Shown: one piece after another, positions 24,428 through 33,425 of the stretch
Position numbering within the stretch: position 1 is the stretch's first letter
How the letters are laid out: every line of letters starts with the position of its first letter
Origin: Amycolatopsis sp. CA-128772
GTDB lineage: Bacteria; Actinomycetota; Actinomycetes; Mycobacteriales; Pseudonocardiaceae
Length of the DNA: 64,000 nucleotides
Direction: 5' to 3'
NCBI RefSeq assembly: GCF_002904295.1
Contig: NZ_PPHG01000098.1
Span: 62,001-126,000 of the forward strand
Notes under the pieces: generated by a model
Told to the model about the DNA's origin: nothing
Database searches by the model: none
Seen by the model: only the letters and a program-made list of their open reading frames with translations
Position numbers and translations under genes: made by a program

Positions 24428-26065
24428 ATGAGCACCAGATCGCGGCCCCGGCGCCGCAGACCGTTCACCGCCGCGCTCGCGTTCGCCGCCGCGGCCGCGT
24501 TCCTGCCCGTGGTCCCCGCGGCAGCGGCCCCGGCCGTCGCGCCGCAGCCCACGTCGCCGTGCGGGCCGCTCGACGTCGCGTTCGTCATCGACGACACCGG
24601 CAGCATGGGCCCGGCGCTGACCAACATCAAGAACGAGCTGGGCAACATCGCCGCGGCCGTGCAGGCCAACTCCGGCAACGACTACCAGCTCGGCCTCGTC
24701 ACGTTCAAGGACGACGTCACGGTCCGGACCGACCTCGCGCCGCTCAACCTGGCCACGGTCACCCCGCAGATCAACGCGCTGACCGCCTCGGGCGGCGGCG
24801 GTGAGCCCGAAGCGTCCGACGAAGCGGTCAACACCGCCGTCAACAACCTGCCCGCCGCCGGGCGCCCGCAGACCGGCAACTTCTCCGGGACCTGGCGCAC
24901 CAACGCGACGAAGATGGTCATCCTGGTGACCGACGCCCACCCGGGTGGCTTCGACGACGCCTTCACCGCAGCCGACCAGGCCAACGCCCACCTGCGGGCG
25001 GTGCAGGCGGCGAACAAGGGCATCAAGGTCTCGGCGGTCTACGTCCAGACGAACACGCTGCCCGGAATCGCGGCGATCATGCAGGACTACGCCACCACCA
25101 CCGGCGGCACGTACGCGGCGACGCCGGCCAACGGCACGGGTGCGGGCACGGCGATCCTCGACGCGCTCAAGAACTGCCGCAAGACCGACGTGTTCATCAA
25201 GGACGCGCCGGCCGACACCGGGGTCGCGCCACACGGCCTGAACCCGATCTGGACGAGCCCGGACGTCAAGGTGTGCTCGACGCCGCCGCCGTGCACGGGG
25301 ACCAACCCGGTCATCGGCGCGACGAACTACGTGGTCGTGACGCTGAACAACCCGGGCCCGGGCGGGTCCGGCGCGTCGACCGGCCACGTCGAGGTGTCCT
25401 ACACGGCGCAGGGGGGCGCGGCGCTGTGGCCGATGGACTGGACCTCGATCGGCTCCTCGGCCACGGTGACCGTCCCGGCCGGCGCCACCCAGGTGGCGAT
25501 CCCGTGGACGGCGGTGCCCGGACCGGGCCACTTCTGCCTGCTCGCCCGCTGGATCTCGGCGACCGACCCGATGACCTACCCCGAGCTGACCGGCTCGAAC
25601 ACGCTGGTCAACACGCGCAACAACAACAACATCGCGTGGCGCAACGTGGACACGGTGAAGCTGAAGCCCGGTACGCCGGTGACGCACCCGTTCACCCTCG
25701 GCAACCCGGCCGCCGGCCGGGCCACCCCGACCGACCTGCTCTTCACCCAGCCCGGCAAGCCGTTCGCGGGCGGCGCCGGCAAGGTGGTCGTCGACCTCGG
25801 CAAGGTGCTGGCCGAGCGCTGGCGCGCGAGCGGCCAGAAGGGCGTCGGCGTGCGTCCGGTGGGGGAGACTCAGGTCGAAATCACCGGCGGCCGGCAGGCG
25901 GTCCTGCAGGGCCTGGTGATCCAGCCGAAGGAGCGCTTGGAGACGGCGGTGACGTTCACGGCGACGGACGCGGCGGCGGGCACGGACTTCGTCGTCCGGG
26001 TCTCCCAGTCCAGCGGTGACGAGGACCTCGGCGGCGTCGAGTTCCAGCTCTCGACCGACCGGTAG
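24428..26065 (+). CDS. secreted von Willebrand factor A-domain protein
   Basis: 545 residues. The ATG at 24428 follows GAGAGGGAAG. A signal peptide with a stretch of arginines (twin-arginine-like RSRPRRRRP) and an alanine-rich core ends near AAAA at about residue 35. The VWA domain starts DVAFVIDDTGSMGPALTNIK; DDTGSM is the metal-ion-dependent adhesion site in the form DxTxS. It runs to about residue 250, with VILVTDAHPGGFDD as the second MIDAS part. The C-terminal half is beta-sandwich sequence with paired cysteines. Likely an extracellular adhesion or scaffold protein. It faces away from the SARP gene and carries a SARP-like repeat in its promoter. Confidence 0.87.
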   Translation: MSTRSRPRRRRPFTAALAFAAAAAFLPVVPAAAAPAVAPQPTSPCGPLDVAFVIDDTGSMGPALTNIKNELGNIAAAVQANSGNDYQLGLVTFKDDVTVRTDLAPLNLATVTPQINALTASGGGGEPEASDEAVNTAVNNLPAAGRPQTGNFSGTWRTNATKMVILVTDAHPGGFDDAFTAADQANAHLRAVQAANKGIKVSAVYVQTNTLPGIAAIMQDYATTTGGTYAATPANGTGAGTAILDALKNCRKTDVFIKDAPADTGVAPHGLNPIWTSPDVKVCSTPPPCTGTNPVIGATNYVVVTLNNPGPGGSGASTGHVEVSYTAQGGAALWPMDWTSIGSSATVTVPAGATQVAIPWTAVPGPGHFCLLARWISATDPMTYPELTGSNTLVNTRNNNNIAWRNVDTVKLKPGTPVTHPFTLGNPAAGRATPTDLLFTQPGKPFAGGAGKVVVDLGKVLAERWRASGQKGVGVRPVGETQVEITGGRQAVLQGLVIQPKERLETAVTFTATDAAAGTDFVVRVSQSSGDEDLGGVEFQLSTDR

Positions 26066-26071
26066 CCCGAA

Positions 26072-26112
26072 GCCGGGCGGTCACCTCGACCCGGTCGAGG
26101 TGACCGCCCGGC
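26072..26112. terminator. perfect 19-bp stem terminator
   Basis: Bases 26072-26090 and 26094-26112 are exact reverse complements (19 bp, mostly G+C) with a three-base loop CCG, six bases after the stop of the VWA gene. On the other strand it also lies just after the stop of the hydrolase remnant, so it can end transcription from both sides. It is the strongest hairpin seen in the window. Confidence 0.85.
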
Positions 26113-26118
26113 GGCTCG

Positions 26119-26797
26119 CTATCGGTTGCCCAGGAAGTTCTTCAGCATCTCGGTGGACTGCACTGGCTGCTCCTCGGCCACGTAATGGCCGCAGTCGTCG
26201 ATGACCGCCTCGGTGACGTCGTCGGCGGCCAACCGCATCGTTTCGGCGACCTGTGTGCCGCAGTACCGCGCGCCGGGTCTCCTTGCGCTTTTCGTTCTGC
26301 GCGATGGTCTCGTCCAACGCGCGGTAGTACCCGAAGCTCGCTCGAAGTCCTTTCGGGTCCGCGACGATCGCGTCCACGTAGACCTCGACGGCGTAGGCGG
26401 GAATCGCGGCGGGGGTGGCGGCCTTGGTGGCGAACTGCGTGCCGAAGAAGAGCCGCTCCCGCCCGCGGACCAGCCGCTCGTCGAGGTCGGTGAGCCGGTT
26501 GAAGGCGAAGCGCCAGAGCCGCTGGTTGACCGCGGCCGTGCCGAACACCGACGGGGCCGGGGATGACGGCGTCGGCGACGGTGAGCGTGCCCACCCGCCC
26601 GGGGTGGCCGGCGGCGCGGGCGTAGCCGGTCTCGCCAGGCGTACCAGGTCCGCGGCCACTCGCCGGCCAGCAGCAAGGGCGGCCCGTCCCCGCCGGTGAC
26701 CGCGTGCCGCCGCAGCCCGTCCAGCTCCACGAACCGGCTGGTGCAGACGTCGGTGAATCCGCCGGGCAGCCGTAGCGAACGCAAGCTGGAAAACCAT
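26119..26797 (-). pseudogene. alpha/beta hydrolase, internally deleted and frameshifted
   Basis: Family sequence is scattered over three minus-strand frames. After the ATG at 26797 comes LPGGFTDVCTSRFVELDGL and GGDGPPLLLAGEWPRTWYAWR; then about 70 residues including the nucleophile elbow are absent. It resumes as GHPGRVGTLTVADAVIPGP, shifts to FGTAAVNQRLWRFAFNRL and FATKAATPAAIPAYAVEVYVDA, and after another loss ends TMRLAADDVTEAVIDDCGHYVAEE. The catalytic serine is therefore missing and the distal histidine survives. The gene is dead. Its ATG overlaps that of the opposing TetR remnant at CCATGG, showing that the promoter region between them has gone too. Confidence 0.85.
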
Positions 26798-27145
26798 GGC
26801 GGGCCGCAAGCAGTTCGACGTGGACGAGGCGTTGCGAGGCGCGATGTACGTCTTCCGGCGCTGGGGCTGTTCCGAGGCCTCGATCGACCGCCTGACCGCG
26901 GGCACGGGCCTGGGCCGGAGCTCGCTTCACGGCACCTTCGGCGACAAGAGCGCGACGCGTTGCGGGCGATGCCGGAGAAGGCGTTGCGGGCAGCGGGGGC
27001 CGACGACGAGGAGGCGGCGGAGCTGACGTTGTGCGCGCTGGCCACGAACAAGTCCCTGGCGTATTGAGCCGCGCCGGTTTCTCGGGCGAAATTTGGCCAC
27101 CGTCGCCACGGTGGCGGCCCGGATCGCGCTGGGAGCCGCGCCGTC
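26796..27145 (+). pseudogene. TetR-family regulator remnant
   Basis: The start is well kept: AGRKQFDVDEALRGAMYVFRRWGCSEASIDRLTAGTGLGRSSLHGTFGDKSA is a complete TetR helix-turn-helix. The frame then breaks near 26950, most of the ligand domain is missing, and short C-terminal pieces (KSLA, VLSRAGFSGE, ATVATVAARIALGAA) follow in different frames until about 27145. It once faced the alpha/beta hydrolase, probably as its regulator. A 76-residue peptide containing the DNA-binding domain could still be made from 26796, which is worth keeping in mind. Confidence 0.8.
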
Positions 27146-27152
27146 GAGCCGC

Positions 27153-28226
27153 TCACGCTGTCCGTGCGGTGGAGCCGGCCGTTCCGGCCAGCACTCGCTC
27201 GGCGCGCAACGCGATGCGCAGGTTCAGCCGTTCCGCGGGGTCGTCCAAGGCGGGGCCGAACAGGGCGCGCAGCCGGCGGAGGCGGTTGCGGGCCGTCTGG
27301 GGGTGGATGCCGAGCCGGGTGGCTACTTCGGGGGCGCCGCCGCGGGCGTCGAGGACGGCGGCGAGCGTTTCGGCCAGCTTCGCGCGGCGGCTCTCCGACA
27401 GCTCGGACAGCGGTTCGAGGCTGCGCGCCGCGAGGGCGCCCGTCAGCAGCTCGTCGGCGGCCAGCCAGTGGGTGGTCAGGTGGTCGGGCCAGCGGAGGAG
27501 ACCGGCGCCGGGGAGGATGCCACGGCTTCGCAGTTCCCACGCCCGTTGCGCCCAGCGCAGCGACGTGGCCGCCTCGGCCGGCGGGACGGCCGGCCCGGTC
27601 GCGGCCGGACCGTGGCCCAGCAGGCGGGACAGGTCGGCGTTCGCCGGGAGCAGCAGGCGGGGCGGTTCGGCGGTGAGGTCGGCGAGCAGCCCGGCGCCGA
27701 ACGGCGCGATGCGCGCTCCGGCCGCCACGACGACGGCCACCACGCGCTCGGGTGGGCTCCACTTCGCGCGCACGGCCAGGTCCGCCCACGGCCGGCCGGC
27801 CAGCAGCTCGCGCAGCAGTTCGCGGCGCAGGTCGGCGGCGGACGGCGTGCGCGCGGCCCGGAACGCCTCGGTGGACAGGCGGATGAGCACGTCGACGCAC
27901 CGGAGCAGGGCGTCCACGCCGGTGGCGATGACGCCCGGGTGGGCCCGGCGGCCCAGCCCGGCCATGATCGGGAGCGCGCTCCGGCCTCCCGCCTGGTAGG
28001 CGCGGGAGAGGCGGTCGAGGTCGCTTCCCGCCGCCGCGCCGGCCCGGCGGAAGGCGTCCGCGGCGATCCCGGCCGGGGCCGGCCGGGCACCGCTCAGCAG
28101 CGCGGCCACGAATTCCGTGGCAGTCGCGTCGAACAGCGCGGCGTGCTCGGGAACGGCGTGCCGGATACCGGCGACGACCGCGCGGGCGATCGCCACTTCG
28201 GCTCCGACGGGCAGGGGGACGGTCAT
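27153..28226 (-). CDS. PucR-family helix-turn-helix regulator
   Basis: 357 residues from an ATG at 28226 with CCGGAGG upstream. The C-terminal helix-turn-helix is of the PucR type: ETLAAVLDARGGAPEVATRLGIHPQTARNRLRRLRALFGP, residues about 300-340. The N-terminal helical half (AVVAGIRHAVPEHAALF, LSRAYQAGGRSALPIMAGL) resembles the RsbR/PucR-associated region of actinomycete members. These regulators usually act on nearby catabolic or transport genes. The gene is divergent from the LuxR regulator; the gap of about 180 bp has a CCGGGGG/CCCCCGG palindrome (28274-28289) and a doubled ACGTAT (28306 and 28318). Confidence 0.88.
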   Translation of the reverse strand: MTVPLPVGAEVAIARAVVAGIRHAVPEHAALFDATATEFVAALLSGARPAPAGIAADAFRRAGAAAGSDLDRLSRAYQAGGRSALPIMAGLGRRAHPGVIATGVDALLRCVDVLIRLSTEAFRAARTPSAADLRRELLRELLAGRPWADLAVRAKWSPPERVVAVVVAAGARIAPFGAGLLADLTAEPPRLLLPANADLSRLLGHGPAATGPAVPPAEAATSLRWAQRAWELRSRGILPGAGLLRWPDHLTTHWLAADELLTGALAARSLEPLSELSESRRAKLAETLAAVLDARGGAPEVATRLGIHPQTARNRLRRLRALFGPALDDPAERLNLRIALRAERVLAGTAGSTARTA

Positions 28227-28409
28227 CGTCGACCTCCGGAGCGGGCGGGCATCGCTGGCGCGCCGAGTCTGGTCCGGGGGAGCCCCCGGCCGCGTCGGGG
28301 AAAACACGTATCCGCGTACGTATGGCATCGGCTGATCGGCGCACGGTGCTGGGCCACATGGACACCGGCGCCGCGACCGATCAGGATGGGGCCGGAGGCA
28401 GGGCGGGTG

Positions 28410-30695
28410 ATGGACGAGGACGGCGTGAGCGCGCGACGGGACCTGACGAGCTACGTGGGCCGCGCCGAGGACGAGGCCCGGGTGCGGCGCCTGCTGGGCG
28501 AGGCGCGCCTGGTCACGCTGACCGGCCCCGGCGGCGTGGGCAAGACCCGGCTCGCCGGCCGGGTCGCCAGCTCGGTGACCCGGGCGTTCCCCGGCGGCGT
28601 GGTCGTGGCCGGCCTCGCCGGGCTGCACGACCCCACCCTGCTCACCCGCACGCTCGCCGACTGCCTCGGCCTGCACGACACGGCCGCCCGGACCGCCCGG
28701 GACACCCTGGTGGCCCACCTGCGCGACCGGCGGGCGCTCGTGCTGCTGGACAACTGCGAACACCTCGCCGCCGGCTGCGCCGAACTGGCCGGCGACCTGC
28801 TGCGAGCGTGCCCGGACCTGGTGGTCCTCGCGACCAGCCGGTGTTCGCTGGGGGTGGCGGGCGAGCGGATCGTGCCGATCGCGCCGCTGGCCGTGCCGCC
28901 GGAAAGCACCCGGACCGTCGAGGACGCGATCACCTACGACGCGGTGCGGCTGTTCGCCGACCGGGCGGCCGAGGTGCTGCCGTCCTTCCGGCTCACCGGC
29001 GACGACGTGGCGGCCGTGGTGCGGTTGTGCCGGCAGCTGGAGGGCCTGCCGCTGGCCGTCGAACTGGCCGCGGCGCGCCTGCGCGTGCTCTCGCCCGGGC
29101 AGATCGCCGACCGGATGGGTGACAGCCTCGCGCTGCTGACCACCGGCGCGCGGTCGTCGCCCGAGCGCCACCGCAGCTTGCGGGCCACCATCGCGGGGAG
29201 CCATGCGCTGTGCACGGACGTCGAGCGCGCCGCTTGGGAGCGCTGCTCGGTGTTCGCCGGCGCGTTCGACCTGTCCGCCGCCGAGGACGTCTGCGCGGTT
29301 CCGGGGCTCGCCGGTTTCGCGGTGCTCGACGCCGTGGACGGCCTGGTCGACAAGTCGGTGCTGCTGCGGGTCGACGGCGCGACCGGCGTCCGGTACCGGA
29401 TGCTGGAGGCCCTGCGGGAGTTCGGTCAGGAACGGCTGGCCGCCACCGGGACCGCCGATGTGGTGGCCCGGCGGCACCGCGACCACCACGCCCGGCTGCT
29501 CGAACAGGCCGACGCCGGGTGGTTCGGCCCCCGGCGCGAGGACTGGTTCGCCCGCCTGTCCGAACGGCACGCGGACGTCCGCGCGGCCCTCGCGTGGTCC
29601 CTGCGCGACCCCGCCGAGGCCGTGGTCGCGCTGCGGATGGCGAGCGGCGTGCTCGAGTACTGGCTGGCCCGGGGGGCCGCGGGGGAGATCCGCGAGTGGC
29701 TCGACCGGGCGCTCGCCGTCGCCGGCGAATCGGCGCCGGGCCGGGCGGCGGCGCAGGCCCGGGCGGCCTTGTGCGCCGCTCTCCACGCCGACCTGGACGG
29801 TGCCCGGCACCGGCTGAAGCTCGCCGAGGCAGGCTGCGACGACGACGCGGTTCCCGCCATCCGCCACGCGCGGGCCTTCGTGGCGTTGCTCGCGGTCGAG
29901 CCGCACGCCCTGGAGAACGCCGTCGAAGCCGTGCGGATCTTCGGCGCGCGGGGCGCCGTCCGCCGGCAGCTGCACCCGATGTTCATCGCGGCGGTGGCCA
30001 CGGCGTTCCGCGGCGACCTCGCCGGCGCCCGGCGGCTGCTCGCCGAGATGGTGCGGCTGTGCGACGCGGCGGGGGACGAGTGGTACCGGTCCATGGCCCT
30101 GTTCGGGCTGGGCACGGTCGAGATCTTCTTCGGCGGTGATGTCGGCACCGGGGAACGCGCGCTGCGCGACGCGCTGCGGATCGACCTGCGGGGACCGGAC
30201 GTGCTGTCGGCGGCGTACCGGGTGGACGGGCTGGCGTGGGCATCGGCCAAGCGCGCAGACTGGCCGGCCGCGGCGAGGTCGTTCGGCACGGCGGCGACGT
30301 TGTGGGACCGGTGCGGCGCGGAGCCGGACATCGCCGTGTCGCTGGCCCACCGGGAGCTGCTCGCGGCGACCCGCAGCGCACTGGGCGAAGCGCGGTTCGA
30401 GGAGGCGTTCGCCGAGGGACGCCGGCGGAATCCGCACGACCTCCTCGCGACACCGGCGTCGGCGGCGCGCGAGGAGCCGGCCGCCGACGCGGTGCTGCCG
30501 CCGCTGACCCGGCGCGAGTCGGAGATCGCCCGGCTGGTCGCGACCGGGCTGAGCAACCGCGAGATCGCCGTCCGCCTGGTCATCGCCCAGCGGACCGCGG
30601 AAACCCACCTCCAGCACATCCTGAACAAGCTGGACTTCGCGAACCGGACCCAGGTCGCCGTCTGGGTGAACGAGCGGCTCGTCACCCGGAGGTGA
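28410..30695 (+). CDS. LuxR-family regulator with NB-ARC-like ATPase
   Basis: 761 residues. ATG at 28410 (or the GTG directly before it at 28407, which is better spaced from GGAGG at 28394). The ATPase starts early: TLTGPGGVGKTRLA P-loop at residues 38-48, ALVLLDNCEHL, LVVLATSRCSLGVAGE, LCRQLEGLPLAVELAAARL. A helical TPR-like middle follows. The last 65 residues are a LuxR/GerE helix-turn-helix: LTRRESEIARLVATGLSNREIAVRLVIAQRTAETHLQHILNKL. Such proteins sense unknown signals and activate transcription. It is divergent from the PucR gene and is followed after 165 bases by the Ser/Thr kinase gene, so it could govern the locus downstream. Confidence 0.9.
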   Translation: MDEDGVSARRDLTSYVGRAEDEARVRRLLGEARLVTLTGPGGVGKTRLAGRVASSVTRAFPGGVVVAGLAGLHDPTLLTRTLADCLGLHDTAARTARDTLVAHLRDRRALVLLDNCEHLAAGCAELAGDLLRACPDLVVLATSRCSLGVAGERIVPIAPLAVPPESTRTVEDAITYDAVRLFADRAAEVLPSFRLTGDDVAAVVRLCRQLEGLPLAVELAAARLRVLSPGQIADRMGDSLALLTTGARSSPERHRSLRATIAGSHALCTDVERAAWERCSVFAGAFDLSAAEDVCAVPGLAGFAVLDAVDGLVDKSVLLRVDGATGVRYRMLEALREFGQERLAATGTADVVARRHRDHHARLLEQADAGWFGPRREDWFARLSERHADVRAALAWSLRDPAEAVVALRMASGVLEYWLARGAAGEIREWLDRALAVAGESAPGRAAAQARAALCAALHADLDGARHRLKLAEAGCDDDAVPAIRHARAFVALLAVEPHALENAVEAVRIFGARGAVRRQLHPMFIAAVATAFRGDLAGARRLLAEMVRLCDAAGDEWYRSMALFGLGTVEIFFGGDVGTGERALRDALRIDLRGPDVLSAAYRVDGLAWASAKRADWPAAARSFGTAATLWDRCGAEPDIAVSLAHRELLAATRSALGEARFEEAFAEGRRRNPHDLLATPASAAREEPAADAVLPPLTRRESEIARLVATGLSNREIAVRLVIAQRTAETHLQHILNKLDFANRTQVAVWVNERLVTRR

Positions 30696-30860
30696 CCCGG
30701 AGGCTTGGTTGGGCGCCAGGTGCCGGGCGCCGGCAAGCGACGGCGCCGAACGTGCCTCGGCCGGTGTCGGTGTAACTGCGGAAGGAGACCGAAGTCGCGT
30801 TTGCGGGGGCCGTCGTGGCGGGTATCGAAGGTAGAGCCGAGCCGGATGGGGGCCTGCCCG

Positions 30861-32051
30861 ATGACGAACGAGCTGGCGGATGTGATCGCCGGGAGGTACG
30901 AGACCGGGTCGCTGATCGGGCGGGGCGCGACCGCCGGGGTCTACCGGGCCGTCGACCGGGAGCTGGGGCGGGAGGTGGCCGTCAAGGTCTACGACAGCCG
31001 GGTGGTGGCCGTGGAGCAGCTGCGCCGGGCGCGGGAAAAGACCCTGCTGGCCAGCGTCCAGCATCCCGGGATCGTCGCGTTGTTCGACAGCGGCACCGAG
31101 GGGGACCGGCCCTACCTGGTGATGCAGCTGATCGACGGGGAGAACCTCGCCGAGCGGCTGTGCGCCGGGCCGTTCAGCGCGGCGGAGGTGAGCGAGCTGG
31201 CGGTCCGGCTGGCGGACGCGCTGGCCCACGTCCACGCCCGGCACATCGTGCACCGCGACCTGAAGCCGGCGAACGTGCTGCTCGGTCCCGGCGGTCCGGT
31301 GCTCACCGACTTCGGTATCGCGCACGAGCTGGACTCCACCCGGATCACCGGCACCGGCCTGGTCACCGGTACGGCCGCCTACCTGGCGCCCGAGCAGATC
31401 CTGGGGGAGCCGGCCGGACCGGCGGCCGACATCTACGCCCTCGGCCTGATCCTGCTGGAGTGCCTGACCGCGCGGCTCGAGTTCCCCGGCACCCTGGCGG
31501 AGTCGGCGACGGCCCGGCTGCACCGGGCGCCGCGCGTGCCCGCCGATACCCCGGCCCCGCTCGCGGACGCGTTGACCCGGATGACCGCCCGCGAACCCGG
31601 CGACCGCCCGAGCGCCGAAGAGATCCCGCTGCTGCTGCGCGCGCTTCCGGCCACCGCGGTGCGTCCCGCCGCGGCGGCGCCCGGGCGGCGGCGTGTGGTG
31701 GCCGCGGCCGGCGGCTTGGCGACCGCGGCCGCGGCGGCCGTGCTCGCGGCGGTGCTCACCACGTCGGCCGAGGCCGGGAGCACGCCGGCGCCGCTGCCCG
31801 CGGCGGCCCCGCCCACCAGCTCCGTCGTGGTTCCTCCTTCGGTGACGTTGGCCCCGGCAACGGCCGTCGTGGTGGTCACCTCGCAAGCCGCCGCGCCGGC
31901 GGGCGTGGTCGACGCCGGGCGCCCCCAGCACCGGGCGGCGAAGCCGGCCGGTGAACCGGTGGCCCTCGACCGCGGCCCGGCGAAGCGGGGCCAACCCCGG
32001 CCGAACGCCGGGAAGGGCGCGGGGCCGGGAGGGACGCCGGGCAAGCCGTGA
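30861..32051 (+). CDS. membrane Ser/Thr protein kinase (Hanks type)
   Basis: 396 residues. Kinase domain, residues about 12-265: glycine loop IGRGATAGVY, Lys42 in VAVKVY, HRDLKPANVL with Asp133, DFG at Asp150, and YLAPEQ. A juxtamembrane region and one transmembrane helix (VVAAAGGLATAAAAAVLAAVL, about 275-298) follow, then a short outer tail rich in Ala, Pro and Thr without PASTA repeats. It is shorter than PknB. The ATG at 30861 was chosen as it starts right before the kinase fold; an ATG at 30846 is possible. It precedes a tightly packed three-gene set with a CHAT protease, 72 bases away, and may signal to it. Confidence 0.9.
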   Translation: MTNELADVIAGRYETGSLIGRGATAGVYRAVDRELGREVAVKVYDSRVVAVEQLRRAREKTLLASVQHPGIVALFDSGTEGDRPYLVMQLIDGENLAERLCAGPFSAAEVSELAVRLADALAHVHARHIVHRDLKPANVLLGPGGPVLTDFGIAHELDSTRITGTGLVTGTAAYLAPEQILGEPAGPAADIYALGLILLECLTARLEFPGTLAESATARLHRAPRVPADTPAPLADALTRMTAREPGDRPSAEEIPLLLRALPATAVRPAAAAPGRRRVVAAAGGLATAAAAAVLAAVLTTSAEAGSTPAPLPAAAPPTSSVVVPPSVTLAPATAVVVVTSQAAAPAGVVDAGRPQHRAAKPAGEPVALDRGPAKRGQPRPNAGKGAGPGGTPGKP

Positions 32052-32093
32052 CCCCGGCTGGCCCGGATCGGCCGGTTGCCTGCTCACGCCCGG

Positions 32094-32099
32094 TATGCT
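32094..32099 (+). promoter_or_regulatory. possible -10 element of the CHAT cassette
   Basis: CGGTATGCT places a TATGCT -10 hexamer at 32094-32099, with start of transcription expected near 32106, just before GGGGGAGG (32112-32119) and the GTG at 32124. No -35 at the right distance was found. This suggests the cassette can be expressed apart from the kinase gene. Confidence 0.35.
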
Positions 32100-32123
32100 G
32101 CGGGCGGTGAAGGGGGAGGGCCG

Positions 32124-33425
32124 GTGGTCGATGCGGGTGCGCCCCGGCTGCGCTCGGCGGTCCTCGCGGCGGCCTGGGCGCGGATCCCCGGCGTCGAGGT
32201 CCTGTCGTCGGGTGATGGCGGCCCGCTGACCCGGACCGTCAAGAAGATCATCGACCCGCTCGTGGTGCGGGCGGCGGCGCGGCCGCGGCTGGGCCGCCCG
32301 GTGCTGGAGCCGGCCGCGGCGGCCGAGCTGACCGGGTTGCTGCTGGCCGACGCGGCCCGGCTGCGGGCGACGGCCGCGTGGTTTCCGCACCTGAAACGGC
32401 AGCGCCGGGCGTTGCGGATCACCGACGGCGACGTCCAGGACGTCTGCTTCCCGCTGGCGTACGAGCTGGCGACGGGGTTCGGCATGCCGGGCCCGGACGC
32501 CCCGGAGACGGCCGCGTCCGCGTTGCGCGAGTGGCACGGCGAGGGCGAGGACGCCGGGGTGGCCCGGCTGACCGCGTACCTGGCCGATCCGCGGGTGGCG
32601 GCGGACCTGACCGCGAAGCTGCACCAGCGCTGGCACGACAGTCCCGACGCCGGTCTCGCGCCCGAGGACGCCGCCGCGCTGCTCGGCGCGTTCGTGGACC
32701 AGCTCTCCGACACCGCCTGGCGGACGCTCGCCGGTTCCGCCGCCGGGCACGCCTTCGGCCTCGCCCTGCGCCGGCGCGAAGGGACCGGCACGCTCGCCGA
32801 AGCCGTCCCCGGGCTGCCGGAGCTCGGCCTGCAGCGCGGCGACCGCACCGGGGTGCCGCCGCTGCACCGGCGCGACGAGACCGGCCCCGAGCTTCTCGAA
32901 CGCAGCGTCGAACGGCGGGTGCGGGCCACCCTGCGCCGGCTGCCGGCCGCCGAGCGGGGGCCGGTCGCCGGTCTGGTCGACGACGAGCTGGCCCGGGTCG
33001 CCGCCGGGTTCGGGCTTGCGCTACCCGCCCTGGCCACCTGCTTCGCGCTCGGCGTCGTCCTCGCGCCCGCACTCCGGCCGCTCGACGGGGCCGCCGGTGG
33101 CCCCGGATTCGCGCGGCAGCTCAACGCCCAGGTCGCGCGCGAGGGCTATGTGCTGCACGCCCGGCGCGCACTGGCGGGGGCCACGCCGCTGACCCGGCGG
33201 CCCGACGCCGAGCTCGTGCGCGAGCTGCGGGAGTTCGCCAAGCAGTTCCTCGGCCGGCTGTGGATCCGGCTGCACGGGTTCGACGTGCGGGGCGATCGCC
33301 CGGCCGACGCCGCGGACGTCCGGGACCTCGTCACCGGCGTCGTCCGCTCGACGTCGCTGGATCTGCGGACGAAGGTGCGTCGCGCGCTCGAGGCCCGGCT
33401 GCCGGACCTGGAGGCCGTCTCGTGA
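32124..33425 (+). CDS. uncharacterised protein, first gene of TPR-CHAT cassette
   Basis: 433 residues from a GTG at 32124, preceded by GGGGGAGG. I do not recognise the family. The protein is mostly alpha-helical and charged, with no signal peptide, membrane span or P-loop. Near the N-terminus is LTRTVKKIIDPLVVRAAAR; around residues 95-130 is AAWFPHLKRQRRALRITDGDVQDVCFPLAYELATGFGM; the C-terminal part has LVRELREFAKQFLGRLWIRLHGF and ends RRALEARLPDLEAV. Its stop overlaps the GTG of the next gene (GTGA), and that gene is one base from the TPR-CHAT gene, so all three should be made together and may form a complex. A role as sensor, scaffold or protease substrate is inference from position only. 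Confidence 0.8.
   Translation: MVDAGAPRLRSAVLAAAWARIPGVEVLSSGDGGPLTRTVKKIIDPLVVRAAARPRLGRPVLEPAAAAELTGLLLADAARLRATAAWFPHLKRQRRALRITDGDVQDVCFPLAYELATGFGMPGPDAPETAASALREWHGEGEDAGVARLTAYLADPRVAADLTAKLHQRWHDSPDAGLAPEDAAALLGAFVDQLSDTAWRTLAGSAAGHAFGLALRRREGTGTLAEAVPGLPELGLQRGDRTGVPPLHRRDETGPELLERSVERRVRATLRRLPAAERGPVAGLVDDELARVAAGFGLALPALATCFALGVVLAPALRPLDGAAGGPGFARQLNAQVAREGYVLHARRALAGATPLTRRPDAELVRELREFAKQFLGRLWIRLHGFDVRGDRPADAADVRDLVTGVVRSTSLDLRTKVRRALEARLPDLEAVS

Noticed and set aside
28306..28323. doubled ACGTAT in the PucR/LuxR gap as a binding site
   Set aside because: Only six bases repeated once at 12-bp distance; too short to support a regulator site on sequence alone, so kept only as a note in the PucR entry.
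27153..32867. 1904-codon open frame on the minus strand
   Set aside because: Only the last 357 codons (PucR, from 28226) are a gene; the rest is antisense to the LuxR regulator, kinase and first cassette gene, an effect of extreme G+C content.
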